64,000 nt of DNA from Nanobdellota archaeon (lineage in GTDB: Archaea; Nanobdellota; Nanobdellia; Pacearchaeales; GW2011-AR1): the NCBI GenBank assembly GCA_030648155.1, contig JAUSIK010000008.1, positions 1 to 64,000 of the forward strand, in the 5' to 3' direction. Of the stretch, positions 61,001-64,000 are shown in pieces. The notes under the pieces are model-generated. The model was not told the DNA's origin. It was given only the letters and a program-made list of their open reading frames with translations, and searched no databases. The first letter of the stretch is position 1. The number at the start of each line of letters is the position of its first letter. Both the position numbers and the translations under genes were made by a program.

Positions 61001-64000
61001 AGTAAATCCAACACCCTGATTATATTTTCCTGAAGTGTAATTACAAACAACTATTGTAAATACTGCTTCAGCACTTTGATAACATGTTCCGTTGTTCGCT
61101 AAAGGAGATATATCTTTTATATGAGTTTCATTATCTCCAATATCACTTAAATTATTTGCATTCATCATAAATAACAAACTATTATTATAATATGTATAGT
61201 TCGTTCCGATCCAATTGAACACCAATCCATTTGCTAATTCATAAGGATAATCAGTAATAGATACATTAATACTTATATTGCCTCCCAAAATATTTGTTCC
61301 ATTGGTTAGAGTTGAATTAACAAATGAAATTTTTGCTGGCATTATAAACGTAAGTCCAAGATCTAAATTGCCAGTTAAGTTTAGGCTCTTAGAAATATTT
61401 CTTACAGTTTGATCCTTAGTTACATTTAGTGTATAATTATTCTGTAAAAAAATATTTGTAGCATTTCTAGAGTACTCTTTGTAAACTATTCTGCCAGTTT
61501 TTCCATCAGCATTACTAGTTGAATTGAATAAATAATCACCCAGGCTGACATTATATCCACTTAAATTTGCACTTTGAGCAATTGTCCCATTATTGTAATC
61601 TATCGTAGCTTCTAAATACCAAAGCACATTCAATGTACCATTAGAGGCGTTATTAGTCCAGTTAACTTCCAATGGACCATAAGTTCCTGTTACATTTGTA
61701 AAATTCCATTCTCCCGAATTTACTGGTCTGCTGAAGTTTAAATCTGCAATATCGGTCCTGCTTGTATTAAGAATAGAATCTTTAATGGTGAAATTTGCAC
61801 CAGAACTGAAAAGAATTGCAGCACTGGCGCCATCACTCCTAACATTAATATTAATAAAAGAATTATTAGTGCCCACGCCTATTTCAATTCCTCCCCCTCT
61901 TTCATCGGCAGTTGTGTTAATAGATATATTAGTAAATAAATTGTTTGCCCCAGCTACACGAATTGGACTTCCCAAAATTCCTGTTTTTTTCAATGTTAAA
62001 TTATTAAATATATTACTATTTACATCTTGGTTTGCCGTAATAGAAATAATAAAGCTAGAGCTACCTCCTGTGGTTGTTAAATTACTATGTTCTATTCTAT
62101 TAAATTGAGAAGTAGACTGTATTGTTATTCCAGAGGCAGATGTGCCGACAGTTTTGCAATTTAAATAAGTCACATTATTTCTTACCGATCTTGTAAACAT
62201 TTGTAAGCAAGTTCCAGTATCCCCGCCAGTCCAAACAGTGTTATTATGAAGTATACTATCCTGGCTTGTTTGTAAATCAATTCCTATAGAAGTTCCGCCT
62301 GCAGTTGTATTAAGAGTATTGTAGCTTATGTTGTTATAACTTGATCCAGTATACAAACTCAAAGCATCAGATCCCGAACCTTTAGTAAAAATATTATTAT
62401 ATGCTATAAGGCTTGAATTAGTAGATGTAAATGCTATGCCGTGTCCTGTTCCTACAATAAATAAAGTATTATAATAAATGCTTAAGTTGCTGGAAGTTGT
62501 AATATTTATTCCATCACCAAGCGTTCCTGTAGAATTTATTGAATTGAATCCTATAGTAAGATTGCTCCCTTTTATTATAACGATTCCATCAGACCCTGAA
62601 TTATTAATTCTATTATAACTTATATTAGAATGATAATTATCCCCAGCTAAGAAAATTCCATGTGTAACTGCGAGAACTGTAATATTATTATACAAATATC
62701 GACTATTATTAGCCACTAATCCCGTATTGATTCCTACTCCAGATCCATTAATAAAAATTGTATTATAAAATGCCGTATTATTATATCCAGCGTCTGAAAT
62801 GCCATCCCCCACAGTTCCTGTCATATTGAATATATTAGAATAAATTGTATTATTTTGAGATCCTAAAGAACCAATATTAACCCCATCTCCTGAAGAGCTA
62901 GTATTAATATAATTTAATGTAATATTCATATAACTCCCTGAAGATAAAAGTATTCCATGCGCAAGAGTGCCATTTGTTATTATTGTGTTATTTATAACAG
63001 TTCCGTTCCATGCGTCACTAAACCTTATTCCAGGCTTTGGAAAACCACTACTATCCATTTGTTTAATTACCCATAAATTTTTAATAGTCGTCCCATTAGC
63101 TCCAACAACTCTTATTCCAGGTTGTTGTGTAGCTGCAGTTCCATTTCCATATAAAATTGAAAATCCTGCACCGTCTATTGTAATGTTATTCGCCGTTACG
63201 TTCAAGCATGTATCTGAAAAAGTCAAATTAGCAGTCAATGTCCAATAAGCATTCGCCTCATCAAGACTTTGACAAGCTGATAAACCTGGATCTACAATAT
63301 AATCAAATTCAATAGGATTTCCAACAACCTTCAAATCAAATGTATCTTGAGTGTTATTTAAGTTTGAAAGTAAAATTCTATACCTTTCATCTGCAGTTAT
63401 CTCTGGAAAACTTGCAATCATATCATTTTTATCTCTTTCATACACTTCCACACTAGCGTTTGAATAATTGCTTCTTGCATAAAGAGTAATATCGTTAGAA
63501 GAAGTTAAATTCCTTTCAAAAACTATTCTAATAAAATTATTTGCTGGAATCTCTTCAGTCCAAATGTCGTCTTTTTCTTTTACTAACTCATAAATATTTT
63601 CAATTAAACTTCTATTCTCATCTAGATGTTCAGCCTGCGTAATTAAAATTATTTCAAAAGTTTGATTGCTTAAATGAGGAACAACCCAATCAATTTGATC
63701 AATGAATCCATCAGAATCTATATCATGTGCTTCAAAAGGCACCTCTTGTCGCTTATAGTTTCCATTTCCAAGTATAGTTATATTTGGATTAGCCTCTACA
63801 CTTTCACTGTTATTTTCTTCAATTTCTATTAGTGTTTCGTTAATCTCCTCAATTACATTTCCAGTTAATAAACTGCTTTCATTTTCAGAAATTTTATTTT
63901 GACTGAAATTTCCAAAAGAATTATCATTAGTAATTATACTGCTATTTTCTTTATCATTTATGGCCTCAATTAAATTATCCTCAATAGCTAAATTAGAAAT
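55016..64000 (-). CDS. Giant NosD/LamG surface protein (5' end outside window)
   Basis: The frame is open to base 64000, giving at least 2994 residues. A GTG at 63742 is internal to the reading frame, not the start. The N-terminal part has PFEAHDIDSDGFIDQIDWVV and ITLYARSNYSN modules typical of DPANN surface proteins. A NosD-type beta-helix begins NNITIDGAGFSI (about 63250-61800). Three LamG-like domains follow (about 61200-60440, 60200-58890, 58270-57530) with Ig-like linkers. A six-bladed SdiA-regulated-like propeller is inside an Ig-like module (about 57005-56245). More Ig domains follow, then a C-terminal module (SIQFGSLNLSATRNTTTGSP) like 52373-53020. It has a huge number of Asn-X-Ser/Thr sequons. 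There is no C-terminal TM, so the anchor must be in the missing N-terminus. Confidence 0.9.
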   Translation of the reverse strand: MSNLAIEDNLIEAINDKENSSIITNDNSFGNFSQNKISENESSLLTGNVIEEINETLIEIEENNSESVEANPNITILGNGNYKRQEVPFEAHDIDSDGFIDQIDWVVPHLSNQTFEIILITQAEHLDENRSLIENIYELVKEKDDIWTEEIPANNFIRIVFERNLTSSNDITLYARSNYSNASVEVYERDKNDMIASFPEITADERYRILLSNLNNTQDTFDLKVVGNPIEFDYIVDPGLSACQSLDEANAYWTLTANLTFSDTCLNVTANNITIDGAGFSILYGNGTAATQQPGIRVVGANGTTIKNLWVIKQMDSSGFPKPGIRFSDAWNGTVINNTIITNGTLAHGILLSSGSYMNITLNYINTSSSGDGVNIGSLGSQNNTIYSNIFNMTGTVGDGISDAGYNNTAFYNTIFINGSGVGINTGLVANNSRYLYNNITVLAVTHGIFLAGDNYHSNISYNRINNSGSDGIVIIKGSNLTIGFNSINSTGTLGDGINITTSSNLSIYYNTLFIVGTGHGIAFTSTNSSLIAYNNIFTKGSGSDALSLYTGSSYNNISYNTLNTTAGGTSIGIDLQTSQDSILHNNTVWTGGDTGTCLQMFTRSVRNNVTYLNCKTVGTSASGITIQSTSQFNRIEHSNLTTTGGSSSFIISITANQDVNSNIFNNLTLKKTGILGSPIRVAGANNLFTNISINTTADERGGGIEIGVGTNNSFININVRSDGASAAILFSSGANFTIKDSILNTSRTDIADLNFSRPVNSGEWNFTNVTGTYGPLEVNWTNNASNGTLNVLWYLEATIDYNNGTIAQSANLSGYNVSLGDYLFNSTSNADGKTGRIVYKEYSRNATNIFLQNNYTLNVTKDQTVRNISKSLNLTGNLDLGLTFIMPAKISFVNSTLTNGTNILGGNISINVSITDYPYELANGLVFNWIGTNYTYYNNSLLFMMNANNLSDIGDNETHIKDISPLANNGTCYQSAEAVFTIVVCNYTSGKYNQGVGFTGVGRNLSIIMGNTNVVESATNLTIMAWIKPGAGNSGLYGNRPIISSSSVSSYQGDTLFNLTLDTLGTLEFSLANESGIVRTQSGTTIETGTWHHVVGVYNSTDILVYIDGAKSGTPAVLTGTTKVLTDNNLTIGASLNGTRLTGFFNGTIDEVSIWDRALLDDEINQQYMSNLYKYNKTNWALYINRTKNATSGLSDGIYTYFASANNSAGVWNTTDVRTVIVDGVPLKLNFTANTLPNGTSTSNASIDINITTHESHLSNQIFNWNGTNFTVYNNSIVLMYNLNNLSALIENDTFVVDISNYSNNGTVIGGANFNSTGKYGGGYQLDGLSGYITKGYDSDFDFGTSGFTAGVWFRRGAMPNSTSALQGFNVRVSLGDDDAEECISDTTMDLTSSDLELGEETTAGTCDPAGNDYQWVGVRFKGITIPKGAVISNASLEFEIDVQQSANTNLTIYGQASDNGTIFTTANANISGRTRTSAVVDWNGVPNPAVDAKLISPNISTLVQEIVDRAGWASGNSMVFVLNGSGTKEVESYDGESTAAAFLRINYTDFSGPRAANASLISRYDGDQGFKIWMNGSGSVSFGIDDDSTWNPDDIATSSSSYDDNNWHFAYGMRNSTGIYLYMDGQLVASDISIAATETLSSDSANLTIGKDLPGSQYYWNGTIDEVRVWNIGLGDSELLQQYFMFFERVNSTNWNLYVNQSKNSTAGLTLGEYTYRGFGYDVFGNLNSTEYRSAIIAVSSDAVAPITTINFPANISYNATRNSLNFNATLNENGSAMYSLSDGVVNTTMLYSADGLSLFGDIFNRTNNSISDGDYVFELFANDTAGNKNHTNNVTFSVDFTYPKINLSAPTNGSTVNRTALLNLTVYDRSNYNEIFIWASNDSANLYDYLVYHRKGQVNGTILYNWTAPVLRADGDTMLLYHFNNLSYDGENYSRVLDYAGFENNATVEGADWNETGGMFAGAYELDGRLSIKNISVADASNLDLKNFTIAMWFIKRGTGDTASSGSGGIVAAPLIAKGIAEADGDGRDVNFMLGVSAADKIQADFEDSAGPNHPVNNAGTVLANHTWYHVVYTHNFTTSIIYLNGVIEGSSVTSAQPANNAIKIGIGQTYNSVNVIDGAFNGSIDEMIIFNRSLNQDDVAQLYNHTLNKKYWQSNTTDGSGNKNSSLIHEFNITTPGGDTIAPTITINNPLLQQNLSTLDLIINISLSENGSARYSLNNGVNNFSMTGSEKTIFGLDFNATNYSTQDNVYTLYIFANDTSGNSASSSRIFTLDSSKPNVTYIPRTLANGTQVNQSSIFIDVHTPEFFFRNATFELFNNSGKINETNLTHHYSFELPAYRRVINNTDLALAIDTSDIAYNPVNGTIFTIHNTVGSESIDEIHVNGSLIRSITLTGFHDTEGIGYVNTSGGTHRFIVSEEQKANLTAIFITDATTTFAQSSGVVYDLGLGNLANLGIEGVSYDGRRNVFYIVKEKTLMEVYRVNHTVSPVEVVQLFNATTVFDGTQAGTRFTDLSGIHYDNNTDSLIISSHESQAAARVLLNGTIVGNISLSHITQTEGITFDTYGDYLYAMGESDFLSTFRTINTSTYYNFTNLLNGTYYYNVSIFDYANNSATNETRTIILGTQSAVVNVAPTNPFPKINSTLGTNLTLQNLSCFDTIIDPDGGRMNVSVEWYNQSILHLYSEFNNSYVNNTAFAASLQDGNTTKGHNWSCAIKLFDGTVSSNWVNTSVNLTILNSLPTVTLSAPANGNITINRTPTFSWSGNDDDGDTLEYELNLTCYFIPGGTCSTDTRYVQRATIGTATSHMISPFLAFLIDNNYYYNWSVRAWDSDSFGSWTTARNISIQSDIVISLSNASIQFGSLNLSATRNTTTGSPSSIVLRNDGNALTNISLNFTSLFLNAPSPSSNLQYQIRNNTANCFVLSGTQTTFAQAPTSLTKVLNQLNFTSGYQTACSNVSVDILITVPSDEPPGNKSSFVTFVASLGEPGIGAT

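Noticed and set aside
55016..63742. GTG at 63742 as the true start of the largest protein
   Set aside because: The same frame is open and coding-like for a further 86 codons to the window edge, with typical surface-protein sequence.
1..64000. CRISPR arrays, rRNA genes, complete insertion sequences or prophage
   Set aside because: No regularly spaced identical repeats, rRNA motifs, intact transposase with terminal repeats or phage structural genes were visible on either strand.

Overview
The window looks like a chromosomal segment of an AT-rich DPANN archaeon, probably near Woesearchaeota or Pacearchaeota. The archaeal assignment rests on L7Ae, eS28 and eL24 ribosomal proteins, Kae1, BRE/TATA promoters with many probable leaderless starts, AbrB/PIN pairs, and very large surface proteins of the type these lineages carry (NosD-like beta-helices, LamG repeats, Asn/Thr/Ser-rich Ig-like modules). 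The phylum placement is inferred from protein style and was not tested by phylogeny.

Layout. At 1-6122 (minus, 3' end outside the window) is a giant membrane-anchored protein with a G8 domain, a beta-helix, LamG, Myxo-type Cys-rich repeats and MopE-type motifs. At 6174-11607 a compact operon, transcribed right to left, reads gyrB (with a mini-intein) - CsaA-like tRNA-binding protein - zinc ribbon - gyrA. At 11700-15720 are small and hypothetical genes, an AbrB/PhoU-like regulator and a Nudix hydrolase. At 15784-16954 is a ribosomal operon (L7Ae, eS28, an unknown, eL24), followed by a transposase remnant. At 17673-25467 is a duplicated cassette: a giant DUF5667-like, Gly/Ser/Tyr-rich secreted protein, each copy divergently paired with a 40-residue acidic coiled-coil protein. 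At 25470-29588 are a Tat-type lipoprotein, a VapBC pair, Kae1, a GC-rich structured segment and small conserved genes including DUF192.

At 29605-35138 is a MoxR / DUF58 / VWA (Bat-like) cluster with membrane partners and an orphan AbrB antitoxin that has its own palindromic operator candidate. From 35175 to the right edge almost everything is a minus-strand surface protein: a cadherin-like 1435-residue protein, Cys-rich and Ig-like membrane proteins, a likely abundant surface protein with GC-richer codons (43650-45053), a triple-LamG protein, a group of small Ig/TM proteins around a WxL-like module, and a protein of at least 2994 residues whose 5' end lies outside the window.

The most unusual items are: the GyrB mini-intein at the TOPRIM site; the duplicated giant-plus-micro-protein cassette; a set of intergenic nested hairpins with a shared one-sided bulge; two domain-in-domain insertions in the largest surface protein; a WxL/WxIP-like locus; a 71-nt GC-rich fold upstream of kae1; and a palindrome shared by two promoters. 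No rRNA, convincing tRNA, CRISPR array or complete insertion sequence was seen.
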